A stretch of 64,000 nt of DNA from Hybos culiciformis (Eukaryota; Arthropoda; Insecta; Diptera; Hybotidae), in NCBI GenBank assembly GCA_964007475.1, contig OZ023273.1, forward strand, positions 146,231,308 through 146,295,307. The letters are read 5' to 3'. The stretch's first letter is position 1, and every line of letters starts with the position of its first letter. The notes under the pieces were generated by a model. That model worked only from the letters and a program-made list of their open reading frames with translations. It had not been told where the DNA came from and made no database searches. Shown one piece after another: positions 1 through 14,412 of this stretch. Made by a program: the position numbers and the translations under genes.

Positions 1-3000
1 TTTAATCAAAAAACTTCATTAGACATTTCCTGGTTTCTTTCTTGTATAAGCATAATGCGTATCTATGTAATACTTCTTAAGTACATATTATACGATGCAT
101 TCACATTATTAATCAATTTCGCACATATGATGATGAACGCACATAAAAGTTTATTTATTTTAATTTTGAGTTCAACTTTACTTTTAAAACATTTTTTTAT
201 TCATAAAAGAAAAAAATAATATTTTTTTTTCGTAAGTAAGTTGAAATCATAACAACAGCAATGCTGCAAAATAAATTTTATAAATTGCATTAAGATCAAA
301 ACATTGCTACAATCAAAATATCTTTGATCTTATTTCAAAACTGTAGTTCGTCATTTAACCCCTTGATCATCAATTTTTTTTTTTGGTTTTAATTGTTATA
401 GTTACATTCAATATAAGCACTTCGTAGGTTCTCAGAAGAATTGAAGAGTAGATTTGGTATTAGTATTAAGGTACCTATTCAGGTTATTGAAAAATGTATA
501 ACTGTGTACAATAATGACACAATTTCAGCACACAAACGACTTTTTTGGTTCTAAAAATATTTAAAATTGTTTATCGGAATTTTATGTAACGTAGGTACAT
601 TATAGTATATTTAATAAGTAGCTGCTACACTATTCATTTCTATATACAATATAATAGTCATTTTCTAATACTTATAACTAATTTTAATCTAACAAATGAG
701 TTACCGTTGCAATGCACACATAACAAGAAATTATTACCAATGATTTAAAATCCAATCATAATTCAAGATACATTATGCTTAGGTGTTATAAACTTTGAAT
801 CACCCACTTTAGCTATGTACTTATTTAATTACTAATGCTATTTTAACACCAATTTTATTAAAAATTATTTTCTTCCACCTTTAGAATTAAATTGAAAAAC
901 CCTATTTTAAGGATGGTAAATTGTCAGAATTATTCATTGACATGCAACGTTTTTAAAGAGCATTAAATAATGTATCTAAGTGTCTTGTAAGTACAAGTAT
1001 TATAGTTCTGTTCAATGTTTGAAAAAAAGAAAGAAAAAATAATAATGGGAAAAATAATCGAAATATTTCGCCCCATTTTTTTTTTTGGCCATTAATTCTG
1101 TTTGAACTGAACAAGTAAGCAGGAAGTAGGTTAAACACCTCAATAATTTAATCTATAATTTGATGGATAAATATTAAAATTTATTTTAATTTTATTTATT
1201 TTTGAGAACTGACTAGAGAAAATTTTTCACTTTAAGTAATTCAAATAGATGATTTGGACATAAATTATCGAAAACTTATTAAACAAAAAATAAAATCCTT
1301 TCGTCTTAATCTAAATGAAACAATATTGGATGCCTAATTACTCAAACTGATTTCTGATTTGCAAATACTCGAATTCACTTTTTGCGACTTTCATTTCTGT
1401 ACTAAATTATTAGTTTAGTTTTTAAGTAGATTAATGCTGAAATACGCTTAATTAGTCTTACTCTCTGGTGCTAGCAGTTTCAACTAACCAACGAATTTCA
1501 AAAAAATTATTTACATTATTAAGACATGTAATTTGTTACAAATGAAATTATTAAATACAAATAATTGTTTTTAGTGCTTGTATAATTTTGCTTTCTATAT
1601 TTATATTTTTATAGTTTTCCATCGAACTAAAAAGAGACACAGTAGGATAAATTCCACGCAATGTAATGCATGTATACATATATAATCCACCTACCTAAAT
1701 GAATATTTAAGAATAAATGTATTCATAAATATATATTATTTAAGTACATAATACTATAATTACTTACGGCAAAACAGAAGTATTTTAGTTTTTATTATTT
1801 CATACAATTAAAAAAATTATTTTCGCGCCAAAATTTAAAATACAGCGCCACATAGATTACAATTTTTGAAACATTAAAAAAAATTTCAAGCACATTATTT
1901 GAAAAACAAAAAATGTACTATCTACAATAAAAAAAAAAACAAAATAACTTTATAAAAGAAAAACAAAATTACGTTAGAGAGAAAACTGAATAATTTATTT
2001 AAATTTAAATTGCTTTTATAATATGTGTTATTTTTTTATTTATTAGATCATAGTTGACTTTAATTTAGAAATTTGCTTTTTAAATGTTAGACATAAATTT
2101 ATACAATTTTAATTTAAATTTCAAAATTAATAAAAATTTAATACTAGCTCTTCACACAATCCAATAACATCATTTATTCTGAAGCTTGATAAGTTATCTT
2201 GCTCTTCGATGTCAATTAATAAACTGTTTGTTAAACAATCTTAATCGACTGAACAAAAGTTCCATCTGTCCATCGCTTGTTGCAAGCGAAAATCACCAGC
2301 ATTACGTAAAATTTACGGATATACCCGCGTTGACATTATTAGTATGATTTGTAATTGGCCCAACAATTAAACAATAATATACACTACACTTCCGAAAAGA
2401 AAAGTTTATGATATTTTCTAAGACTGAGCCTATTAAGTTATATGTAATTTATTATACTCATAAATAAATTGCAAACTTTAATAGCCAGCATTGAATATTT
2501 CATTTTGCATTCATTTTAAATTAACATTATTTAATGTTGATCTTGCAATTTACACAATAAGTCTAGTTAAAATACAATTATATTATTTAGACGTATTTTG
2601 TTGTAGTTTGAAGCTTGACTTCAGATAATATGAAATGCTAATATAAAATAAGTTTAATACACCAGTATAGTAAACCGCTCCAAGTGAGTAGTAGTGATAA
2701 AAAATTAGCCAAAAATAAATCAAACTTGATCTATATGGTTTTTTCTTCATTGCAAAATATTTTGAAATAAGGTTGAAATTAAATCTATAATTGAAGAAAT
2801 TATTGTTAAATTTATACAATCCTTGGGTTAAGAACAAGACAAAATAAATAAATTTATCTTTAGCTAGAATATTTCAAATATTTTTATAATCATTATAATT
2901 TAGTTTCGATGAAGAAATTTCATTTATTCCTAACTCATTAACATTTCACGGTTTTTTATGCTTTTTTTTTGAATAGATAAGAAAATCAGAATGATTTAAA

Positions 3001-4468
3001 TATTGTTTTTTATATAAGTTGATTGCTCTCTAAAGTGGCACAAAAAAAAAACCCAAATAAATATATAAAATTTTATTTACATAATATTAAGCGCATATAT
3101 AACATTTTAACATAAATATATATTTAAATATGATGTCTGTTAAAAAGAGTCCAATTGAACTCATCATAAATATATTTATGAAGAGAAGTGAATAAATTGC
3201 ACTAAGTACCTAGCTAATATTTTTTAACGACATAATATTTAATCAATGATAACACAATGCCAAGGTCAAAAAATTATTTTAATTCAAAGAAATTATTTTC
3301 AAAAGCTTTTATTATTTACAGCGAGAAATTATTCTTTTTAAAAAAAAAAAGAAAAAAAAATACATGTATGAGAAATAAATATTTTATTATGTGAATTTTT
3401 TTTATGAATAAGACATAAAAAAAATTAACATTATGATGTCTTTATTAAAGATATAAATCATATTCAATTTGAAAAAAAAAAAAATAAATTAAACAAGAAT
3501 AAGGGGTTTATCGCAAAATCATAAAAATTGAACCTAAGTATTTGAGATTTAATAAATCAAAAGCATAAGATTGGGGCAAGCCTAAATTTTCTATAACCCA
3601 GGCCTGCAAAATTATACATACATAATTATGTTTATTATTATACATATCAATAAACTATTCAAATTCGTAATAATTTGGATATTTCCGACCCGCCCATATG
3701 CATATGCCTATATGTCATACATATGAATGTTATACTTTGGATGATAATCACAATTCAGACTTTTGCCTAAGGGTTAATTTTGTTGCTTGTTTTTATAAAA
3801 ATAAAATTCATTAGTCTGTCAAAAGATATAAAAATGTTTCCTGATGAAAAATGTTTTGCAAATTTTTTGTTTGTTTGTTTTTATTTGCCCAAAAACTAGG
3901 GTAAACGCGTTTCGGAAAGGTAACTTGTACTATGGTCAGTCACCACCGTATAATCTACATTAATACACTTGTTATAATATTATATAACAAAAAAAATAAT
4001 TCTTTATCTAAAAATAAAATAAAATATAAAAAAAACATATCTTATCATAAAAAGAAAAAAAAACTACAAAAATTATATTATTTTTATTGTGACTGTCTTT
4101 AAGAAGTATAAGACTAATTACTAGTTAATGTATTTTCTCATAGTAAAATATAAATAGATATTATATCATGTATTAAATAAAGCTTACATAAAGCTTCCTG
4201 TTTTTTGGCGTTAATTCCCGCCATTATTATAAATTCACTATGTATGATACATATATTATAAAGCACATTTTTTTTTACTTATTTATGTGTTGGAAAAGTA
4301 CAAATTCTAAACATAAAATAAATTGATTAATCGAATAATTTATATACGAAATACTTTAAACGGATGGAAACGAAATTTATTTTTAAAAAGTATAATTTTT
4401 CTATTTAAAATAAGAAACCAATAAAAAAACATTTTGAAGTTTTGCTCGAACCGAAAAGCTTACAGTTC
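1..4468. other. AT-rich non-coding stretch
   Basis: Very AT-rich DNA with many A and T homopolymer runs and no long open frame with normal composition. A GC-richer islet around 2184-2350 is open on both strands and is discussed under findings. If the exon at 23530-23626 is the first coding exon of a long minus-strand gene, this stretch would lie inside its intron, but that is inference. Confidence 0.5.
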
Positions 4469-4985
4469 TTAAGAGCCCTCGACGCGAAATTCTGTTTTCT
4501 ATTTCTGTTTTATATTTTTGCAGTTTTTTTTTGTTTTATTTTACAGAAAAAAAATGGCCGTGAAAAATTCGACAAAAATTGTACGAAAAACATCTCTACT
4601 AGAAAATCACAAATCTATATTTGAAATTTATTTCTGTGCAGAAACTGGAATTTATCAAAAAAAAACTTAAAAAATTCTTAGAAATAAATTAAATTAATTA
4701 AAAATTGTTTAGGAAATTTAATAAATTCAAAATTCTCCGTCACCAGTCCTGGAGATTGGTATTTTAACTTTATTTCTGCGTTTGAGATTTTTTATTATCT
4801 TTTTCCTTTACTGCAGAATCTCAGCAAATATGTTAAGGCTCATTTGGGCCAAAAAAACTCAAAATTTAAAAAATCCGCCTCACCTACCCTGGAGCCAGTT
4901 ATATACTCTTTAACATATCAAAAAATCACTTCAGTCTAGATTCAAAGCCAAACCAAGACCCATTTTCCGCAGTGAGGGCTCTTAA
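4469..4985. mobile_element. TTAA-flanked MITE (piggyBac-type target)
   Basis: A 509-bp segment (4473-4981) begins GAGCCCTC and ends GAGGGCTC. It is bounded on both sides by TTAA (4469-4472 and 4982-4985). TTAA target duplication is the hallmark of piggyBac-family transposition. The terminal repeats are short: 8 bp perfect, then weaker similarity. The interior holds two related sub-segments (about 4730-4780 and 4870-4920, each with CTGGAG) and no transposase-like frame. It is therefore a probable non-autonomous copy. TTAA is common in DNA this AT-rich, so the palindromic ends carry most of the weight. Confidence 0.55.
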
Positions 4986-7900
4986 TATGAAAAATATTTA
5001 AATAAATCCTTTAATTTCAAAAATGTTTTTTATAATTTTTTACATTTCATTTTCATTAACTTAAATTATTTATTTGTTTTCTATAATCATAGTCACGTCG
5101 TCGTCCTTCGAGGTTCAGGGACATTAGAAATTTATTGGAAAATATTTAAACTATCGTGTGAATGTGTATAACGAAAAAAAAAGTACTTAGTTCTTGAACT
5201 TTATTAAACAAATTTATTTTTTTACCATAATAATGAAACCTATTATTTTTCACAACTTATTTTCTTTTATATGAAAATATAAAATAAAATAAAAACAAAC
5301 ATAAAGTTCAATTAATAGAGCAAAAAAAAATGTATTTTCCACTATAGCTACACTAAATAAGTTTTTTTGTTAGTCTTTATTTACTTTTCTCTCACGTGAC
5401 TTGACCACGCGAAAAAAAAAATTTTTACTAATGTTTACGTTTAAAAGAAAAACAGGAAAGGAAAAATATACAGTATGAATGTATATATGCAAAAAGAAAA
5501 ACATTCTTACTACAAGTTATATACAATTTAGTATGTGTTTGAACAAAAAAAAAAAAACAGAAAAAACTGGTTTTTCGCAAAGAGGTGAAAATATCGTACC
5601 CCGTCCGGCTTCTTTATTTTTATTTTTTTCCACATCAAAAAAAATAATACCTATGTAGTGTATAAAACAGAAGAAATCAAAAGCATAACAGAAATTAAAT
5701 TAAGTACTATGTATATGTATATAAACAAGCATAAATTTATGAATAAAGGTGAGAGATATTGAGAAGAAGAAAATAAGACAATTTTAATAATGTTATGCAA
5801 CAACAAACATTTTTATCTTTTCTGAAATTTCTGATACTTGGGGAGAAATTTGATTCTTGTATTTTTATTTTAATAACAGTATGCTTAACGTATTCAACGT
5901 TCAATATAAATTCGGAGGTCTTTACTAAGTTAACTTTTGCGCATAAATCACAATAAATCACATTACATATTTCGAACCTTTTAAACAATTAAAATAATAA
6001 TTCATTTAGAATTAATTCTTCATTTTCTTTCAGCTTACGTTTGTAGCCTTACATAAAGAAGAAAGATTATTCATTTTCAAATTTTTGTTGTAACGATAGT
6101 AATGTATAAATGATCATTATAACTAATTTGTAACCCACACTGAGATTATGAATTAAATTTACTGGAAAGTTTAAAAATAAAATTAATCATTATATTATCT
6201 AATTTCTAATTTATTTATTTACTTGCAGCAGTATTTTTGTGGTATAAGAAAATGAGAACAATCAAATTTAAAAGAAAAAAAAAAACAGTACCTGTAATAA
6301 ATCATTAGGAGGAGAGGAAAAAATAAATGTTAAACAATAATGTGAACCGGGAGGAGCAATGAACTTTTAAATTGCATGTTAAATTTTTGAATTGTTAATA
6401 AAAACTTTTGAGATTTGAAAAGGTCAAGCACATAAAATTAATATTTAAAAATTTTATTATTTTTTTTTTTTAATTTTTAATACTATTTTGCACGAGTTTT
6501 TACATCCAACTACGCAAATATTTATATAACATTTTAAATAATAAAATAATAATTTAATATTTAGAGAAAAAAAAATTTTGATAGTGTTTACCGGCGGTGT
6601 TTACCTATGTCAATATTAGACATAAGTGAATTGTAAAACATATAATGATGACATGATTCATTGCTCAAAATTTAATTGAAAAATCAAAGAAAATTACTAG
6701 AAAATATTTTAAATGGTAATGGAAAATTAGATCTCCATGATATATTAAAAAAAACTTTTACAGGTGTGATAAATCATTTTGACACTTAAAAGTTATTATA
6801 CCTTCATTGTTTTTTAAGCTCGTTTTCCATAAAAAATTAAATGACTAACTTATAAACGTAGTTATTTTAGTTTTTTTCATGCTTTGTAACTATTTAGCCG
6901 ATTCAATCTTTTGAATGTCAAGAAAATCGAGATTAAAAGGTTTAGATTCAGAATTTCATAAAAATAAAATAAGCAATTGTATTTATTTGGATTGTATACA
7001 AGGATTCGGACTTGGAGTTCAAAATCGATGTAAAGTTGAAGTTGATTGTAGGCATTTAAAAAAATGATAATGATTTTAAATCGAAATTTGGAAAATAGGC
7101 ACCTTATTTAATTTATTTTCCTTATATTCTTATATTTTAATTCAAATGCTTAAATTCTGGTCATAAAAACTGTAACATATTTTCTCAAGATAGAAATTTT
7201 GTTCCTTCAAGAGTTCAAAATGAAGGAAAATTTTTTTATTACTCACTATAAAAAAAACTTAAAATATATTTATTCATCATTGTGGGTTTTTAAATGATTA
7301 AATTAAAGAAAATTTTATAATCATAACAATTTGTTTTACATAACAAGTCAAGCGATTAAAAAAATCATAAAACACATTTTCTTTTTTAGTATTGACACTT
7401 AGGTACTTAACATAGTCTAAAAATAATTTAATTTTTAAATAGAAAAACAAAAAAATTCATTGATTTTCTGTAATGCAATTGACATATGGTTGAAACAATA
7501 ATAAGTAAACATAAACATCGTGAAATTTAATAAACATCTATGTTTCTTCAAATTTCTAATTAATAGAAAATTTCGATATTTTGAAATTAAAATTTTGGAA
7601 AAGTAAAGTTCGCAACATTAGAAGAAGAATCAAAGGATATAAAGATATAAGGCGTTTAATTCGTTGAAGTTGATTTTTTTTACTTTCAAATCATGAAATA
7701 ATTATCAAGGCATAACATACCCTCTTATAGAACACTGACTTAACCCTATTATGTTGTTTCGTTATGGTGGAGAACTGTAAAAAAGCTTTACACTGCTATT
7801 TAGTTCTAATAATACGATTCAAGAATTTTGAGAAGCTCCTGTACAACATATTGCACTAACATTAGCAAAGAATAATATTTGATCGTCGATTGATGTTTAA

Positions 7901-10900
7901 TTTCTTATGAGAAATTCTCATTCCACTATTTTAATGTTGTAGGCACTAAAGGTTCTCACTTCGCAATATTGATAATTCATTTATAAACATACATATTTAA
8001 ACTTACGTAATGGAAAAATAGTTGTCATATGATGAAAACAATTAAGTTCCTCAATTAAATTTTTTTTTTGTACAAAAAACTTTATTAAAGTTGAATCAAT
8101 TGAAATTGGTTGATTCCTTTATTAAGTATAATTAAATTTAACATGAAATTTTTAATTATTTTCATAATTAAGGTTTTGTTAGTTGAAAAAAAAATCATAA
8201 TCTTAATAAGTATGTTGAAAATAGTTTAATTAAGTTAGACCACCCCGATTTACATAAAAATAAAATTTTAATTTAAAACTTTTTTTTCTTGGCATAAATG
8301 AATCTTAAATTTGTTTTTTGTATTTTTGAGAACATTTTGTGGTATTTCAATTTCTTGGAATCAATAAAAAAAGAATTTTTTTAACTTCCACTTTATATGA
8401 ATGACTAATATTTGTCATGTCACAATGTTTTAATTGTACCTTAAATTTCAACATATAATTAAAAATGACATATTGCAAGCCTTAACGCAGTGATTTTAAC
8501 AAACTAAGTTAAACTAAGTTCACAAACTAAGTTAAGTTAAACTAAGTAAGTATAATTTCGAAGAACGTCTCGCTTCGTGAATTGAAGGAAAATTACAAAT
8601 TAAACAAATAAATGAATCTGTAACACCAACTGAGTAATCAACAGATAATTTTTAATTACATACATATTAAGCTTGAAAAATTTTATAAAAATTAAAAATA
8701 AGTATTTGAAATTTCTTCTTGTAATTTATATTTCTGTGGCCACAATGCATAATCGCTTAAATGAAACTTTGCTGTAAATAATAATGAATGGGTATAAATA
8801 TTTTTTACACATTCCAGCTTGAAAACTTAAGTTTTTACACTTACAAAACATAATAGTCGTAGTAATACACAATATGCAATTATTTTACAAACTTGAATAT
8901 TCAATTGCTCTTCTTAAAAATTGCCAAAATACACTTAAGCGAACATAAATTGTACTTAATAGATTTATTTTAGTACCATATTGCATATATTATCTAAACA
9001 GAACATAAAAAATTTATTTTTTATGCTTTCTAATTTTTTGCAAATAAAATAAATTTAACATTGAAATTTTTATTGATGATGTTACATTTTTAATTAAAAA
9101 ACATTTTATATGCTAACACAGATGTTAAGAAAATATAATTGAAATATTGGCAATAGTACATAAATGCATTTATCTATGTAATTAAATAGGTAAGTTTAAT
9201 TTATTAATTTAAATTTAAAGATACTCTAATAGAATATAAATTGAATTATGAGAAGTTTTTGAGTGAACTACGACTTTTATGACTATTTCTTATCGGTATA
9301 AATTTGTTCATTTATTTGCCGACTTAGTATTATTTCTCATTCATTACTTCCTTTAAAAAAGTACTTAAATAGATTTTACTTCTTGAATAATTCTTCTATT
9401 TTTAAATTTCAATCATACTTAAAAAAAATTTAATTAATATTTTTTATTTATACAATTAAACGATTATACATTTTTATAAGAAAAAGCAATCTCATTTGAT
9501 GATTATTTCACTAAAAAAAAAATATTCCAAACCAAACTATAAACATGTGTGTATTCAAAAAACAACAAAATTCCACGCATAAAGTTTCACTTCTTTCCCA
9601 AAATATTAAATTATGTCATAAAAAAAAATCCTAATAATAAAAAGAAAAAATATAAATAATAAGAAAAAAAAATGTCTCATTTAATTAAACAATTAGTTTA
9701 ATTAATATCAAATACCTTGTACATAATGTCATTTATTTAACAAAAGAATGAATAAATATTTAGATAAAATTTATAATTTAACTAAATATTTATTCCATTC
9801 TTTATTCAAGTAAAAACTTAAATAAATATAATAATTATATAATTTATATTTAACATGTATATTATACAATATTATATTATTATATTATTCATATTTTCAA
9901 ATGTTTTTAAATATTCAAAGTATACTTTTTATTGGGTGACTAAAGCAAATAATATCAATTTAACTAAGTAATTACTTATATATTAACTTTGTATACAAAA
10001 ATTTTACTCTTTTTTTTAACGTATAAATGGGGAATTTTGTAGAATTATCTGACATAGAATACTTAATTTTGTGAACTTGTTAATAAGTTAATTTATTCAA
10101 ATTTCTGTAGGTACTCTAATAAAATAAGCAAATTGAGTAATTTTTTTTTATCGCATTTGCTAAGAATAAAGAACAAAATAAATTTTAATAAATGATTTAT
10201 GGATGTTAAAAGCAATGCGGTGACAACGTCTATAACCTTAGCGCCATCCATTTGGATAATTACAAAAGTGCTTGAATAATAATTGTAAGAGAGAACTTTA
10301 ATGGAAAATATGAAAATGTTTAAGACAATGTAAGTTCTAAGATTAAGATTCAGATTTAAAAATAAAATTCAAAAAAGTGGATAAATATTTATTAAATCTG
10401 TTAATTTAAAATCTAAACTGAATACCTTCACTTTAGTTATGGCAGAATAAAAAGATAATAACGAGGAGATAATAACGCAAATTCTAATCTTAGTTATTAT
10501 CATTTTTAAAATCAACACGATCAAAATGTTCTTTGGACATGTTTTTAAATTCATTTAAGTATTTACACAAAATTTTTACAAATTTTTTTCTCACGTCTAG
10601 AATTTATAGTAGTACACTGTAACATCATTGGCCCAAATATATGTAAGTTTGTAAGTATATTTTTTTAAGAATTTTGTACATTCCAAAGTCATGAAAAACT
10701 TGAGAAAATTAATAATAAATTTATTTAGAAAATTGTTTCTAACACATAATTTTAGACTCTGGCATTCTTTCTAATACCATTCAGTTATGACCAAGCAAAT
10801 TTCTCAAATCAAAGAATGTTTTTATATAAATTGTTTTTTTTTATAATAAATACGCTAATAATATATATATTTTTTTTATTTCTTATAGACACTGCTTTTT

Positions 10901-13900
10901 TTTTCCATGTTGTAAATTTTCATTGAGTAACACAAAAAATAAAAAATAAATTTGTAATATTTTTCTAGCATTATTTTAATTAAATGGGTTCAGTAACCTT
11001 TGTTGTTATTTTTTAATGCTTTAATAAAGAAAGATATTATTGTAAAATAAGCATTAAAATACTCTCATTTTAACAATAAAAGTTTTATATTCATAAATTT
11101 TTAAATAAAAAATAAAAAATATGCACTTTTTTTTTTATTTATGTAAAATATGTATATACAAAGATTAAATAATCCCATAACCCAAATACATAAAAATAAA
11201 CAAAAAAAATATGTACTTATATATACCAAAGCTTTAAAATTTTTTAAACTGCAAAATTTATACGCGGGCGGGTGTAGGTATTTCTGATTGCAAAAATTAT
11301 GCAATTTATTATGGTGCAATAGAACATAATACTTATTTATTGAAAATATACCTACAATAATAGCAAGATAATTTATATACATATAGAGTAGGTACATTTA
11401 TAAGAAAATGTAAATCCTACGAGAATTTAATATTCAAAAACATGAATCATAAAGTCATAGGTTTCGTAAGCATGACAAAAAATTAATTTTAATTTCGCTA
11501 CAAAGGAGAAATACTTATTTATTATTTATAGCAATATCAATAAATTATTTATTAATCATTGACTTATAAAATAATAACAATGACGCAACAAATTTGATTA
11601 AAATATACAGAATGTAAATAAAGAACAAAGTCCTACATTATTTAGTACCTAAATGTATATTTGAAGAGACTCTATCGAGGCTTCTGTATATTCGGAAGTT
11701 TAGAAGTAACCGCTGAATAATTTTTTATATGAAACTACAAATATTTTTGCTTTTCTTATGTTAAATTATATATTCATGAAGCATTAAGTTATATTTTTCT
11801 AAAGTCGTACCAAAACTTAACTTCATATCACGATATACTAAATTGTTTTTGAAATTTTGTAAACAAAAATAATGAATTTGATTCAAGCATAAAGGCTAGA
11901 CAACTTAAAATTAAGTGACATTACAAAAAAAAAGGGGGCGAAAAATACAAAAGAAATGTGTCAGCATTCTAATGGAAACTTTATTAAAATTATAATTTTC
12001 CTATTGATAATAAAATCCTACATAAGTAAGTACATGTACACATTATACATTAAGTATTATATATAATTTATTTTATGCAGTTTTAATATTATGCATTTAA
12101 TATTATTAAGTTTACATTTTATATTGGTACACAGATAATTTTTTTATTTAGTGCAAATTTTCCTTCCACAAAATAAATCTCAATTTAATACCTTAAATAA
12201 ATTCATTTTGGCAAAAGATCAAAGAACAAAATAAGAATAATCAAAAAATAAAACAAAAAAGAGAAAATCTCGTGCAGATGAATATTATTATTTTATTAAG
12301 ATAGAAATAATTTTTCTATTTATGGCTTTTAGTTTTTTTTTTTTTATATATAATTTTTGCGATAATTTGATTTAAGTGTATTCCATATCATTTTATTTAT
12401 TATTTTAGTTTCAAATGGTAAAATAAAAATAATAAATAATAGGTAATAAGTTATTCTTAATGATAATAACAACTATCTACAGTAAGTTTTATGATTATTA
12501 AGTATGAGAAGAAAAATAAGCAAATTTGTTTTACAATATTAGTTTCCTATATTAGTTTAGGGGTCTAGTTGCATGTTGAGTATACTTTAAAATTTTTTGA
12601 TACCATTATCGATGTAACCCTTTAACTTTTTATTTATAAGAAAAAATAATATAAAAGTTTATAGAGATTGTAGAGTTAATGATGTAGTTTTGTTCCTTTT
12701 GCTGAGGGCCATTATGCTACTAAGTACTTGTTTTCTTAAATAAATTCGATTAGAAATTTTGATTTACTTATTTGCAAAACTCTTCTTATCTGTCATACGC
12801 TGGAATTAATTTTCTAGACATGACATAATTGAATGGCAAAGCAAAGCAGAAATAATTAACTAAATCCTATTACAGAAAGTGCGCAAACTATAATCTAAAA
12901 TTATAATAAGTATGAATAAACTATTAAATGGGAAGCATTTAAATATACGTACATACTTATTAAATTTTGTAAAATTGGCAAATGATTAAAAAAAAAAAAT
13001 TGCATGTATACTGCATGCAGTTCGTCGCACCAATTGCAATTGAGCATTAGGACGCCAAAATTACATTTTTTCTGTTGTTGTTGCTTATTTTCAATAATTG
13101 CCTGACATTGATGTTCTTTCTTAAAAAAGAAACGTCTTCAATGTTTATGAACTAATTGTATATCACTTCTTTATGTAAATAAAAATCTGTTAAAAAACAT
13201 AAAAAATAAATCAATCGTCAGCATCATACGCAGACAAGTTTTATAATGACATTATTAAGAATTGTTTATGAACAGTTCTATCATTTTAATAAGTTAATCA
13301 TTTTAATTTGATACTTATATAAAACTAATATGGAAAGTTATAAGTATGTATATACGTAATATATTTTGTAACAATTTAGTTAAAAACTAAAAATAATAGC
13401 TCAGGTATACATTTTCATTTATTTCGATTAAGTTACAAATGAGTGTTAAGATCAATATTTTCAAAATAGTAATATGATTTATGCAGTTATGCTGTTTATA
13501 TATACCGAATATATAGATCTGAAAACAATATATAGCCACCTAGTTAATGGTTCTGATTTTATTATTTTCCAAACATAACTATCATATACTTAACTAACTT
13601 ATCGTGATGCTTGTTAGATATCAGGGTAGATTTATATGTTCTTTTTAAATTAAATTTTGTACTTAATTTGTAAGAAGAAAATAGAAGATTTTTTCCACGA
13701 ATACTTACAATAAAATCATTTTAACTGAACGCCATCATATTTGAACTTGAAAAGTGAATTAAAAAGTTTACAAACAGAATAAAAAAAAAATTAAACCATT
13801 ATCTTGAAAATATTTTTTTAAAAGAGAAAAAAATTGAAGTGTTTTGACCTTGATGTAAATTATAAATTTTTCACATTTTTCATATATCTAAAAGTTATTC

Positions 13901-14122
13901 TTGTATTCTTTATAAATTTACGACATCTCCTTGAGAAAAATTCTAAACGCAGGACTGCATTATTTCTCAAAAAAAATTATTTGCCTTTTTTATTTAAATA
14001 TCTTTTTTAATTTATTTAATTTTAAATAAAATTGTTCCCAAATTATCGTTCATCATAAGTATATATATCTGATTAAATGTAGTAGTGTCTAAATCTGTTT
14101 CTGCATAAAATAAAATTGAGAA
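4986..14122. other. AT-rich non-coding stretch
   Basis: About 9 kb of AT-rich sequence in which I recognise no gene, RNA gene or intact mobile element. Open frames here are short, hydrophobic or lysine/asparagine-rich, as expected from base composition. Small GC-richer patches (about 5090-5130 and 10200-10260) open short frames on both strands with no convincing splice sites. Confidence 0.5.
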
Positions 14123-14412
14123 AGTATTACCATTGAGTAATAATATTTATAAGAGGATCAGAATTCATACAAGTAAATTTCAGAATTTTTTTGCAAATAA
14201 CTTAAAAATGATGACAATATTTTCAATGTATTGAATAAAAATTTCATACTCAAATATGTTTATTCTTAATACAATAATAAAAATAATAAAATTAAGAATA
14301 AACACATTTGAGTTAAAAAATTTTACTCAATACATTTTTGAGTTATTTAGAAAAAAATTTACTTGTATGAATTCTATCCCTCTTATAAATATTATTACTC
14401 AATGGTAATACT
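14123..14412. mobile_element. 290-bp inverted-repeat element (MITE-like)
   Basis: The two halves form an imperfect inverted repeat meeting near 14280. The left end reads AGTATTACCATTGAGTAATA and the reverse complement of the right end starts identically. Similarity continues through a shared segment TTCATACAAGTAAATTT and inward to TGTTTATTCTTAA. There is no coding capacity. I could not identify a convincing target duplication, so the superfamily is unknown. The imperfect match between arms suggests an old insertion. Confidence 0.6.

Noticed and set aside
3885..3955. Possible minus-strand terminal exon (YTVVTDHSTSYLSETRLP) followed by AATAAA
   Set aside because: The only acceptor-like site (TGTAG) is weak and no upstream exon is visible; too short to support.
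5050..5130. Minus-strand mini-ORF MSLNLEGRRRDYDYRKQ
   Set aside because: Only 22 codons, without an acceptor or other exons. It is probably an islet of higher GC.
10109..10270. Short frames around a GC-richer patch (minus MDGAKVIDVVTALLL, plus MDVKSNAVTTSITLAP)
   Set aside because: Both strands are open over the same bases and neither has convincing splice sites, so coding status cannot be argued.
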